Origin: VAZQ01 sp963739385
GTDB taxonomy: Bacteria > Pseudomonadota > Alphaproteobacteria > Rhizobiales > Xanthobacteraceae
DNA: 64,000 nucleotides
Direction: 5' to 3'
Assembly: GCA_963739385.1 (NCBI GenBank)
Contig: CAVUAI010000063.1
Span: 62,001 to 126,000 of the forward strand
Of the stretch, positions 53,027 to 60,388 are shown piece after piece; position 1 is the first letter of the stretch, and each line of letters opens with the position of its first letter. A program made the translations under genes and the position numbers. The notes beneath the pieces were generated by a model. It was not told the origin of the DNA. It saw nothing but the letters and a program-made list of their open reading frames with translations, and ran no database searches.

Positions 53027-54004
53027 ATGAAGCGTCGAAAGTTCATGACCCTGCTGAGCGGCACGGTTTCGTGGCCTCTCACTGCGCAGGCTCAACTCCT
53101 GCCGAAGCTGCCGACCATCGGAATCCTGGGCCCGACTAATGCCGCGGTCGCGGAGCCGTGGACCGCCGCGCTTGTGCAACGACTGCGCGAGCTCGGCTGG
53201 ATCGAAGGCCGCACCGTTGCGATCGAGTACCGTTGGGCGGAAGGGCGCACTGAACGTGCCGCGGAGATCGCAAATGAGTTCGTTCGGCTTAAGGTCGATG
53301 TTATCGTCACGTCGGGAACGCTGAATGTCCTCGCGGCAAAACAGGCGACCTTGGCTACGCCGATCGTATTCGTGGCAGCGGGAGACCCGATTGGCAACGG
53401 CCTCGTTGCAAGCCTTGCTCGTCCCGGCGGCAATGCCACCGGCCTGTCAAGGCAGTCGACCGATCTTGCCGCCAAGCGAATCGAGCTCTTGCACGAAGCG
53501 ATACCCAACTTGCGCCGGATGGCAGTCATGATCAATCCAGCCTATGCGGGCGCTAAATTCGAGATGGCCGAAATTCAGGCCGCGGCCGGAACGCTCGGCG
53601 TCGAGCTCATCACCCGCGAAATCCGGCGGACGGAGGACATCGCGCCCGCCTTCGAGATGATCATGGGGCGCGTTGAGGCGGTCAATGTCGTAAGCGACCG
53701 GCTCACATTCGACAGCCGTGTTCTGCTCAACGCTTCGGCGTTGGCTGCAGGTTTGCCGACAATGCATCCTTTTCGGGCGCAGGTCGCAGCCGGAGGCCTG
53801 ATGTCCTATGGACCCAGTTTCCAGGATCTATCCCGACGCGCCGCCGACTATGTCGATAAGATTTTGCGCGGGTCGAAGCCCGCGGACCTGCCGGTTCAAC
53901 AACCTACGAAGTTCGACCTGTTTATTAATCAGAAGACGGCAAAGGCGCTTGGCGTCAATCTTCCGGCCGCGTTGCTCGCCCGCGCCGACGAGGTAATCGA
54001 ATGA
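53027..54004 (+). CDS. PF04392 ABC substrate-binding protein (solitary copy)
   Basis: 325 residues from ATG 53027 (MKRRKFMTLLSGTVSWPLTA); ATG 53003 is an alternative. Signal peptide with KRRKF, then PTIGILGPTNAAVAEPWTAA, LGWIEGRTVAIEYRWAEG, SLARPGGNATGLSRQSTDLA, and the C-terminal LLARADEVIE. The family consists of periplasmic receptors of unknown ligand. It is a paralogue of the array at 58428 but separated from it. Its stop overlaps the orphan signal peptide at 54001 by ATGA. Confidence 0.9.
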   Translation: MKRRKFMTLLSGTVSWPLTAQAQLLPKLPTIGILGPTNAAVAEPWTAALVQRLRELGWIEGRTVAIEYRWAEGRTERAAEIANEFVRLKVDVIVTSGTLNVLAAKQATLATPIVFVAAGDPIGNGLVASLARPGGNATGLSRQSTDLAAKRIELLHEAIPNLRRMAVMINPAYAGAKFEMAEIQAAAGTLGVELITREIRRTEDIAPAFEMIMGRVEAVNVVSDRLTFDSRVLLNASALAAGLPTMHPFRAQVAAGGLMSYGPSFQDLSRRAADYVDKILRGSKPADLPVQQPTKFDLFINQKTAKALGVNLPAALLARADEVIE

Positions 54005-54081
54005 GGCGGCGCGAGTTCATTACGCTGCTCGGTGGTGCGGCTGCGGCATGGCCGCTCGCGGTAAGGGGGCAGCCTGGCTGA
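54001..54081 (+). pseudogene. Orphan signal-peptide stump of a PF04392 gene
   Basis: 26 codons: MRRREFITLLGGAAAAWPLA then VRGQPG and a TGA. This is the array signal peptide at the same ATGA overlap, with GAGGTAATCGA as its ribosome binding site inside the previous gene, but the receptor body is gone. It shows that another paralogue once followed here. Confidence 0.85.
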
Positions 54082-54100
54082 GCCTTGGCGCGTCCGGCCC

Positions 54101-54628
54101 TCACCATGGAAGGCCGCAGAGATCGAGCACGCCGGTTCGCGGCGCGATTTTGAGAGCCAAGACGTAAGGATCGGTGACGTGGAAGCGCACGCGGCCGCGC
54201 GGCAGCGAAACGAACACGTCGCCTTCGAACGCGCGCCAGCCGAGCTTTTCATAGATCGGCGCATGCCGTGGCTCGCAGAACAGCAGTCCAAATTCGACGT
54301 CATGCGCGTCGTGTATCTCTTGCACCGCCCGTCGCATCGCCGCGCGGGCCACACCTTGCCGTCGATAGTCTTTTCTTGTGGCAACGCCGCCAATGCCCCC
54401 AACTCGCACTGTGCGGCCATCCCATGTGGCGTCGCGCAGGATAATTGCGGCGTGGCCAATAACCTCGCCCTCGGCATCGAACACGAGCACGCGTTGATCG
54501 GGAGATGCCCAAGTCACGTCCCGCCACGGGAGGTTTGCGACGACCTCTGGCGGCCAGACCGCTTCAAGTAACGGGGCGGCCAGGTGCCATCCGGCAGTGC
54601 CGGTCTTGATCTCGATGCGGTCAATCAT
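54101..54628 (-). CDS. GNAT N-acetyltransferase, AAC(2')-like layout
   Basis: 175 residues with VGGIGGVATRKDYRRQGVAR (acetyl-CoA loop RRQGVA, about residues 85-90), VEFGLLFCEPRHAPIYEKLG in the C-terminal half and the end LDLCGLPW. Strand arrangement and the final LC..PW resemble aminoglycoside 2'-N-acetyltransferase-type GNATs, but similarity is weak and substrate cannot be assigned. It is on the same strand as the second GNAT and the LanC-like gene. Confidence 0.85.
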   Translation of the reverse strand: MIDRIEIKTGTAGWHLAAPLLEAVWPPEVVANLPWRDVTWASPDQRVLVFDAEGEVIGHAAIILRDATWDGRTVRVGGIGGVATRKDYRRQGVARAAMRRAVQEIHDAHDVEFGLLFCEPRHAPIYEKLGWRAFEGDVFVSLPRGRVRFHVTDPYVLALKIAPRTGVLDLCGLPW

Positions 54629-54760
54629 GCTTGGCGGGGACAGCGTTACCGGACCGAGCAGAGAGTCCGTCCGATATTATCCCTTGATCTCCGCCATGTC
54701 GCCGCTGTGAGTTTTGTCGTTCATGACCCGAAGCCGACAGTCTGACACACGCCATCGTTC

Positions 54761-55165
54761 TTACTTTTCAAACACCAAATTCCCGTCATCGATTCCGGTC
54801 ACACGCCATCCCGCCTTGCGATAGAATCGTTCGGCCCGTGTCCCTGGCCATGTCGTTAGCCACATACGAGGGCAGCCAGCATCTATCAGGACGTTGCAGG
54901 CGCGTTCGAACAGAACTCTGCCGATGCCGCGCCCCTCGTAAGCCTCATCCACAAATAACGCAAAAATACTGCCATTGCGTTGGTCGGCGGCAGAAAATCC
55001 GACAATCCCGCCATCCTCTTCCCAGACAAAAATGCCGGGATTGTCGATGAACCAATAAACATCTTCGACGGTAACGCGTGAAGGATCGCGGAGTTTATTC
55101 TCGCGCACCGCAGCGCGGATTTCCATGATGCGAGGAACATCAACTCTCGTTGCCTTGCGGATCAA
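54761..55165 (-). CDS. GNAT N-acetyltransferase next to LanC-like gene
   Basis: 134 residues from TTG 55165 (LIRKATRVDVPRIMEIRAAV), which has AGGAAGG just upstream; a TTG at 55210 is less likely. Visible: VRENKLRDPSRVTVEDVYWF, GIVGFSAAD, IFALFVDEAYEGRGIGRVLF (acetyl-CoA loop EGRGIG) and CPRMWLTTWPGTRAERFYRK then AGWRVTG. It starts 47 bases behind the LanC-like stop and is probably in the same operon, so it may modify the same product. Confidence 0.88.
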   Translation of the reverse strand: MIRKATRVDVPRIMEIRAAVRENKLRDPSRVTVEDVYWFIDNPGIFVWEEDGGIVGFSAADQRNGSIFALFVDEAYEGRGIGRVLFERACNVLIDAGCPRMWLTTWPGTRAERFYRKAGWRVTGIDDGNLVFEK

Positions 55166-55211
55166 AAGGACCTTCCTACGCTCATCTGCGCCCTCATGCT
55201 GGCGAAGCAAT

Positions 55212-56420
55212 TCAAAAGATATCGATTGTCGGAAACTGTGGCTCGGCGGTCAGGCAGTCCCACAGATAGACGGCGAGGCCAATATCGCCGGTCCATAATG
55301 AGTAACGGCCTCGCCCAAGCTGGTCACGTGCCTCACGATATTGAGCGATCGCGGTCATCGCGAAGGACCGGGCGCGCTCAAGCCACATCAAATCGTTGGT
55401 TCGACGATAAAGTTTGAGGAACGCATAGCCATTGCCGCCCGTGCCGTGGCAGAGGTTGGAGCCTTTGGCGAGCGGTCCAGCAGCCCAGGTGAATTTGCCG
55501 CCTTCGCGCAGCAGGTCTTCTAGCTCAACCGACGTGAACGGCGCATCCGCGAATGCCGTCACCATCCCTGGAGCTCCGTGACAGTGCTGGCAAAGCCGCG
55601 CGCGGGCGTTGGCGTAGTTGTCGCCGTCCGCGGCAGGTTTGTCGCGATCGGCCACAACGCCACGCCACGATGCACCGAGCTCGGAACGCAACGCGTTTGC
55701 CGTCAGGGTCCGCGGAACGGCCTCCGCGATCCGCGCGCGCTGATCGTCCGTCAGCCATTCCCAGCCACGCATCAACGCGATCATGTTGCCGGCATAACCA
55801 TGCACCGGTCCGAGGTAGCGCAAGTGGCGGCCATAGAGGTCTTGCGTCCACAACGGACCATCGTCGGTCTCTTCCAAGTCCCGGAGCAGACGCGCGGCCT
55901 GAATCGCGAACAGCGCTCGCCAACGCGGTTCCGCTGTCATGGCGGCCATATGGCAGCAGGCGATCATGGAGCCCGGCATGCCCCACATCAGCTCACGCAC
56001 CGGCAGGGTCGTGTTTGCGTCCGCACGCGCATAGATCTGGTCGGCGATCGCGGGAATCGGGTCGACTCGCATGACCAGCAGGGCCACGCCGAGATCCCCG
56101 AACAGCAACGACCCGCGCGACCGCTTGATTTCCGCCTGGTTCGCTTCCATCAGCCGCGGGAGGACGGGGCGGAAGTCGAACCGTGCCTTGGTCGCGCCAA
56201 CTCGGCCAAGGTGGTCGATACCCCAAATCACGCCGGTGGCACCAATATAGAAGCTGGTGTTGCCGTCGCGAATTCCTTCATCGAGCGGGTGCGCGGGCCA
56301 GAATCGCTCGGCATCGAAATGTTCAAGCCCATCCGCAACGATGTCCTCGATTGCGGCGGTGGCGTGGCTCTCGCTCCAGCGGATGGGCCGTAGCGGCACG
56401 TGACGAGCATGCTCGATCAT
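55212..56420 (-). CDS. LanC-like lanthionine-synthetase family protein
   Basis: 402 residues of the LanC alpha/alpha toroid. The HG/GG motifs appear in order: GATGVIWGID (60s), WGMPGSMIACC (146), GPVHGYAGN (204), CQHCHGAPGM (277), LCHGTGGNGYAF (323) and LWTGDIGLAVYLWD (375). The presumed zinc ligands are C280, C324 and H325, all present. LanC enzymes cyclise thiol onto dehydroamino acids; stand-alone LanC-like proteins instead handle glutathione adducts or unknown substrates. No precursor peptide or LanB/LanM dehydratase is seen nearby. Two GNAT genes follow on the same strand. Confidence 0.87.
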   Translation of the reverse strand: MIEHARHVPLRPIRWSESHATAAIEDIVADGLEHFDAERFWPAHPLDEGIRDGNTSFYIGATGVIWGIDHLGRVGATKARFDFRPVLPRLMEANQAEIKRSRGSLLFGDLGVALLVMRVDPIPAIADQIYARADANTTLPVRELMWGMPGSMIACCHMAAMTAEPRWRALFAIQAARLLRDLEETDDGPLWTQDLYGRHLRYLGPVHGYAGNMIALMRGWEWLTDDQRARIAEAVPRTLTANALRSELGASWRGVVADRDKPAADGDNYANARARLCQHCHGAPGMVTAFADAPFTSVELEDLLREGGKFTWAAGPLAKGSNLCHGTGGNGYAFLKLYRRTNDLMWLERARSFAMTAIAQYREARDQLGRGRYSLWTGDIGLAVYLWDCLTAEPQFPTIDIF

Positions 56421-56577
56421 GAGCCGAGCATAGCCCGACGTCTGAGGTGCGTCCCACGATCAACTCGCGTCGTGGCGGACCCAGTGCATGATCATTCCTG
56501 CCATGGCAGCTTCTGGCCCCCGGTCGCGAATGACCCGACGCCGGCATCGAAGGCAGGTCCCAGGGCTCAAATCTACC

Positions 56578-56845
56578 TTCCTGTTGCGCGACGCATTTTT
56601 TCCGGTGTGCAGTCCAGCCTTGCTCGAGGGGAAGAACCCATTGCGAGGCCCGGAGGATCTAAGGAACCACACTCTCATTCACGATCGCTCAATGGCGTTT
56701 GAAAGCGCATTTCCGACGTGGCGCACATGGCTGCAAGCCGCAGGTTTTCCGGACATGCGAACTTGCCTATTACCTCATCCACCGACCCAAAACGGACAGC
56801 GATCCCGGAATTGCGGCGTTCAAGAACTGGATTTGCACTGAAGCG
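56578..56845 (+). pseudogene. LysR-family (GcvA-type) regulator fragment
   Basis: In one frame LLRDAFFPVCSPALLEGKNP, LRGPEDLRNHTLIHD and WRTWLQAAGFPDMRTC match the effector domain of GcvA-like LysR regulators. From 56759 the C-terminal piece ELAYYLIHRPKTDSDPGIAA then FKNWICTEA continues in the next frame. About 50 expected residues between the pieces are missing, and the DNA-binding N-terminus is absent. A decayed gene divergent from the LanC-like gene. Confidence 0.75.
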
Positions 56846-56980
56846 CAATCGGATGTGTCGCACGTCGGTTGGCGGCATACCCCGGGCCTCTCGCGACATC
56901 CGCTTTTGGGCCGCTATTGAGGGATAAGCGGACATCAAGCGCGCCTGACCCGGCCGCCACGATTTCTGAGCACACGGCCT

Positions 56981-57051
56981 GGTGTCCCGATTCCGAAGTT
57001 CGCGTCATTGTGAGGCACGTTCGTATGCGAACTTCGGAATCGAAGGACACC
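56981..57051. repeat. Large palindrome GGTGTCC...GGACACC
   Basis: Left arm GGTGTCC and CGATTCCGAAGTTCGC (56981-57003) is complementary to GCGAACTTCGGAATCG and GGACACC (57027-57051), with two extra bases in the right arm. It is one of two large palindromes in this gap. Confidence 0.85.
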
Positions 57052-57065
57052 AGCAACTTATTGAC

Positions 57066-57143
57066 CTAGTGTGGCTTTGGTTCAGAAGTCCGCATTTCGG
57101 ACTTGCCGCGGAAATGATGCGGACTTCTGAACCGCCACACTAG
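57066..57143. repeat. Large palindrome CTAGTGTGGC...GCCACACTAG
   Basis: Left arm CTAGTGTGGC, GGTTCAGAAGTCCGCAT (57066-57095) pairs with ATGCGGACTTCTGAACC, GCCACACTAG (57117-57143). Its right arm, read on the minus strand, starts with the same 20 bases found on the + strand at 57962 over the stop of the TauE/SafE gene, so that gene is bracketed by inverted copies. Confidence 0.85.
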
Positions 57144-57203
57144 CGCGGCGGAAGCTTCTCCGCTTTCATCCAGCCCCCTGTCCGCCCCTCATCTCCATCC
57201 GGC

Positions 57204-57965
57204 ATGACGATCGTCGACGACCCGCTGTTCTATCTGCTCGCCCTCCCCGCCATCGTGGCGCTCGGTCTCGGCAAGGGCGGCTTCGCCGGCGTCGGCATGA
57301 TCTCGACGCCGCTGCTCGCGCTCGCCGTGCCGCCGCTGCAAGCGGCGGCGATCCTGTTGCCGATCATCCTGTGCCAGGACGCCATCTCGGTCTGGGCTTA
57401 CCGTCGCGAGTGGAGCGCCTGGAATCTCAAGGTGCTGCTTCCCGGCTCGGTGGTCGGCGTCGGCGTCGCCTGGCTGTTCGCCGCCTACGTGCCCAACGCC
57501 TATGTGGAGATTGCGGTCGGCGTGACCGGCGTGTGCTTTGCGTTCTACACCTGGTTCGGCAAGGTGCCGGCGCGCCCTTCGCGCCCGAGCGTGCCGGCCG
57601 GGCTGTTCTGGGGCTCGCTCGCAGGCTTCACCTCGACCATCATCCAGGTCGGCGCCCCGCCCTTCCAGGTCCACATCCTCCCGCAGCGGCTCGACAAGTT
57701 CACCCTCATCGGCACGACCATCGTGTTCTTCGCGCTGGTGAACGTGATGAAGCTCGTACCCTATTTCGCGCTCGGACAGTTCTCGACGCGGACCCTGGCA
57801 ACCTCGGCGGTGCTGCTGCCGCTCGCCGTCGTCACCAACTTCATCGGTCTGTGGCTCGCGCGCCGGACGCCGACCGAGCTGTTCTACAAGATCACCTATG
57901 TGCTGATGTTCCTGATCTCGCTTGCGTTGATCTGGCAAGGCGTCGCCGCCCTGCGTTCCGGCTAG
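57204..57965 (+). CDS. TauE/SafE family sulfite/anion exporter, second paralogue
   Basis: 253 residues (MTIVDDPLFYLLALPAIVAL). Same layout as the gene at 44969: LGLGKGGFAGVGMISTPLLA and GFTSTIIQVGAPPFQVHILP are the two family repeats, with seven to eight helices between and around them. RRTPTELFYKITYVLMFLIS is nearly identical to its paralogue. It is flanked by copies of the CTAGTGTGGC repeat, the right copy overlapping its stop codon, suggesting it moved as a cassette. Confidence 0.92.
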   Translation: MTIVDDPLFYLLALPAIVALGLGKGGFAGVGMISTPLLALAVPPLQAAAILLPIILCQDAISVWAYRREWSAWNLKVLLPGSVVGVGVAWLFAAYVPNAYVEIAVGVTGVCFAFYTWFGKVPARPSRPSVPAGLFWGSLAGFTSTIIQVGAPPFQVHILPQRLDKFTLIGTTIVFFALVNVMKLVPYFALGQFSTRTLATSAVLLPLAVVTNFIGLWLARRTPTELFYKITYVLMFLISLALIWQGVAALRSG

Positions 57966-57986
57966 TGTGGCGGTTCAGAAGGCCGC
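57962..57986. repeat. CTAGTGTGGC repeat overlapping the TauE/SafE stop
   Basis: CTAGTGTGGCGGTTCAGAAG is identical to the minus-strand reading of 57124-57143. The first bases include the TAG stop of the exporter gene. Confidence 0.85.
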
Positions 57987-58109
57987 TCATTTGCGCGCGT
58001 CCATTGCGGCCCGGCGACCATCAACCCGGTCTCGATCAGCCGGCCCGCACGCGCATGCCGTGGGGTCCTCGACCTTGCTTCAGCCGGGACGGCCGCGAGA
58101 TGATCACGG

Positions 58110-58266
58110 AAATGGTGATCACCTGATCGTTCGGGATACTTCCCGCAGTTATGTTCTTGCGCGGCTCGCCCGCGATGGCCGGATGGATTTGGCGGCGCTA
58201 GTCGAATCCAAAGCCTTGTCCGCGCGTGCCGCACTGCGCCAGCTTCGATGGCCTGGAGAAGCTTGA
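58110..58266 (+). pseudogene. Possible remnant of a small DNA-binding-like gene
   Basis: The frame reads HLIVRDTSRSYVLARLARDG then RMDLAALVESKALSARAALR, resembling short proteins of the (T/S)RxYxLARLxRDG..DLxARVxxGELSA type found near mobile DNA in this group. No proper start or complete family fold is present. Confidence 0.4.
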
Positions 58267-58293
58267 GCGCTCCACGAACGCCTCAAGCCCTAG

Positions 58294-58324
58294 GATTCAG
58301 AACAATTCAGGTCTGCCCCAAGGA
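58294..58324. repeat. 31-base repeat, copy 2
   Basis: GATTCAGAACAATTCAGGTC then TGCCCCAAGGA, 29 of 31 bases identical to 52400-52430. It lies about 105 bases before the array's first start codon. Confidence 0.8.
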
Positions 58325-58427
58325 CCGGCTGACCCTGCACAGGCAGGCTCCTGATGCGTCAGACCGCCTGCGCCCGGCGGATCCCTAGGTGGTATGATCG
58401 GCGGCGGCACCCCGTGGGAGGGGCCCC

Positions 58428-59414
58428 ATGTTCGGCATGAGGCGGCGCGACTTCGTCAGCCTTCTCGGGGGCGCGGCGGTGGCGTGGCCGGCTACGGGGC
58501 GCGCGCAGCAGGCGAAGGTTGCGCGTATCGGCTTTTTGGGTCTTGTCTCGGCGCCAAGTCACGCCCCTCGTGTGGCGGCATTGCGCACAGGCCTTCGCGA
58601 CCTAGGCTGGATCGAAGGCAGAAATATCCTCATCGAGTTCCGCTGGGCTGAAGGAAACTACGATCGGCTGCCGGAGCTGGCGGCCGAATTGGTTCGGCTC
58701 AACGTCGATGTGCTCGTTACCCACGGTTCGTCGGGGGCGCTCGCGGCGAGGAAGGCCACGTCGACTGTCCCCATCGTCATCACGGCGGTTGCCGACATGC
58801 TTGGCTTGGGTCTGGTAGAAAGCCTCTCGCGGCCGGGAGGCAACATCACCGGACTGTCATTCTTCAATGCGGAGCTTGCGGCTAAACGCCTCGAGCTGTT
58901 GAAGGAAGCGATACCGGCTTTGACCAAAGCGGCCGTTCTCCTCAATCCAAACAACGCCTCGAACCCACTCATTCTCGGAGAAATCGAAGCGACCGCGAAG
59001 GCATTAAATGTCGTCGTGCAGCCATTCGAGGCGCGCCAACCTGGTGATTTCGAGCGCACGTTCGCCGCAATGGCCGACCAGCAAATCGGGGCAGTTGTGA
59101 TCCACGAAGATACCATGTTGAACGCAAAAGCGACCGCGCTTGCAATTCATGCCGCGGTGAGACGACTGCCGTCGTGCGGGTTTCCGGAATTCGTGCGGGC
59201 AGGAGGGCTCATCGCATATGGCATCAACTTTCCTGACACGGACTACCGTGCGGCGGTGTTTATTGACAAAATTTTGAAAGGCGCGAAGCCGGCCGACCTG
59301 CCGATTGAGCGTTGGACCAAGTTCAACGTGATTGTCAATCTCCAAACCGCCAAGGCACTTGGTGTAACCTTGCCGACCTCCATCCTCCTGCGGGCCGACG
59401 AGGTGATCGAATGA
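58428..59414 (+). CDS. PF04392 ABC substrate-binding protein, array copy 1
   Basis: 328 residues from ATG 58428 (MFGMRRRDFVSLLGGAAVAW); ATG 58437 is the family start. GGGAGGGGCCCC precedes it. Tat-like signal, then VARIGFLGLVSAPSHAPRVA, LGWIEGRNILIEFRWAEGNY, SLSRPGGNITGLSFFNAELA and LLRADEVIE. First gene of a six-or-more-gene array; its stop overlaps the next start (ATGA). Ligand unknown; no permease or ATPase gene in view. Confidence 0.93.
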   Translation: MFGMRRRDFVSLLGGAAVAWPATGRAQQAKVARIGFLGLVSAPSHAPRVAALRTGLRDLGWIEGRNILIEFRWAEGNYDRLPELAAELVRLNVDVLVTHGSSGALAARKATSTVPIVITAVADMLGLGLVESLSRPGGNITGLSFFNAELAAKRLELLKEAIPALTKAAVLLNPNNASNPLILGEIEATAKALNVVVQPFEARQPGDFERTFAAMADQQIGAVVIHEDTMLNAKATALAIHAAVRRLPSCGFPEFVRAGGLIAYGINFPDTDYRAAVFIDKILKGAKPADLPIERWTKFNVIVNLQTAKALGVTLPTSILLRADEVIE

Positions 59415-60388
59415 AGCGCCGCGAGTTCATGGCGCTGCTCGGCGGTGCGGCGCTTTCGGGTGCGCTCCCGGCTGGTGCGCAGAAGAGAACGGCGCTCATC
59501 GGTTTGCTCGGCAGCGGTTCCGCGCAATCCAGCGGCGTTTTCGTGGACAGTCTCAAAGAGGGGCTTTCGGACAGCAGCCTGCGTGAGGGTCGCGACTATG
59601 TACTGGACCTGCGTTGGGCCGAGGGGGACTACGAACGCTTTCCGGCCTTCGCCCGCGAACTGGTCGACCGCAACGCCGACGTCATCTTAGCGACCACCAT
59701 CGCCGCCGTCCGGGCAGCGCAGCGCGCCACGTCGGTGATTCCGATCGTCATGACATCGATCACCAACGCTGTCGGCGCCGGTCTGGTCGCAAGTCTGGCG
59801 CGCCCCGGCGGTAACACGACCGGGATATCGAACCTGAACGAAGACCTGACACCCAAGCTCTTGGACCACTTTCGCGAGATCATGCCGCGGGCGCGCGTGA
59901 TCGCTACCCTCGGCAATCCAGCCAATCCGTCGACCAGCGGGCTGGTCGAGGTCATGCGTGGCCAAACGGCGGCTTTCGGGGCGACGGTCAACCCGTTCGA
60001 AGCCAAGACGACGGGCGAGCTCGACGCCACATTCGATGGCATCGCCAAGAGCAATTCGGATGCCTTGCTTATCGTGCCCGATGCCTTGCTGATCGATCTG
60101 CGCGAGCCAATCGCGTCGCTGGCCCTCAAACATCGCATCCCAACGCTGTCGACCATCCCGGAGCTCACCGACGTGGGCGGCCTCCTCGGCTATGGTGCGC
60201 CGCGGCGGGACCTTTATCGCCGCTCCGGCTATTTCGTGAAAAGGATTTTGGACGGCGCCAATCCGGGCGACATGCCGGTCGAGCAGCCCACACGCGTTCA
60301 ACTCTCCGTTAACGCCAAGACCGCGGCCGTGCTCGGAATCAGCATTCCGGATGCGCTGCTCGGACGCGCCGACAAGGTGATCGAATGA
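59411..60388 (+). CDS. PF04392 ABC substrate-binding protein, array copy 2
   Basis: 325 residues from ATG 59411 (MKRREFMALLGGAALSGALP). Most divergent copy in sight: the usual AWPLA after the signal glycines is SGALPAG, and the receptor reads GSAQSSGVFVDSLKEGLSDS, LRWAEGDYERFPAFARELVD, SLARPGGNTTGISNLNEDLT and the end GRADKVIE. It is read through the ATGA overlap with copy 1 and overlaps copy 3 likewise. Confidence 0.93.
   Translation: MKRREFMALLGGAALSGALPAGAQKRTALIGLLGSGSAQSSGVFVDSLKEGLSDSSLREGRDYVLDLRWAEGDYERFPAFARELVDRNADVILATTIAAVRAAQRATSVIPIVMTSITNAVGAGLVASLARPGGNTTGISNLNEDLTPKLLDHFREIMPRARVIATLGNPANPSTSGLVEVMRGQTAAFGATVNPFEAKTTGELDATFDGIAKSNSDALLIVPDALLIDLREPIASLALKHRIPTLSTIPELTDVGGLLGYGAPRRDLYRRSGYFVKRILDGANPGDMPVEQPTRVQLSVNAKTAAVLGISIPDALLGRADKVIE

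Larger units (their letters stand above)
57966..58427. other. Intergenic stretch before the substrate-binding array
   Basis: 462 bases containing the CTAGTGTGGC repeat at the left, a possible gene remnant (58110-58266) and the 31-base repeat (58294-58324). The array promoter should lie in its right half. Confidence 0.55.

Noticed and set aside
56675..56938. Minus-strand frame beginning MMSAYPSIAAQKRMSREARG
   Set aside because: This kind of peptide is a known artefact of a common Bradyrhizobium extragenic repeat (containing TGATGTCCGCTT); it overlaps the LysR remnant.
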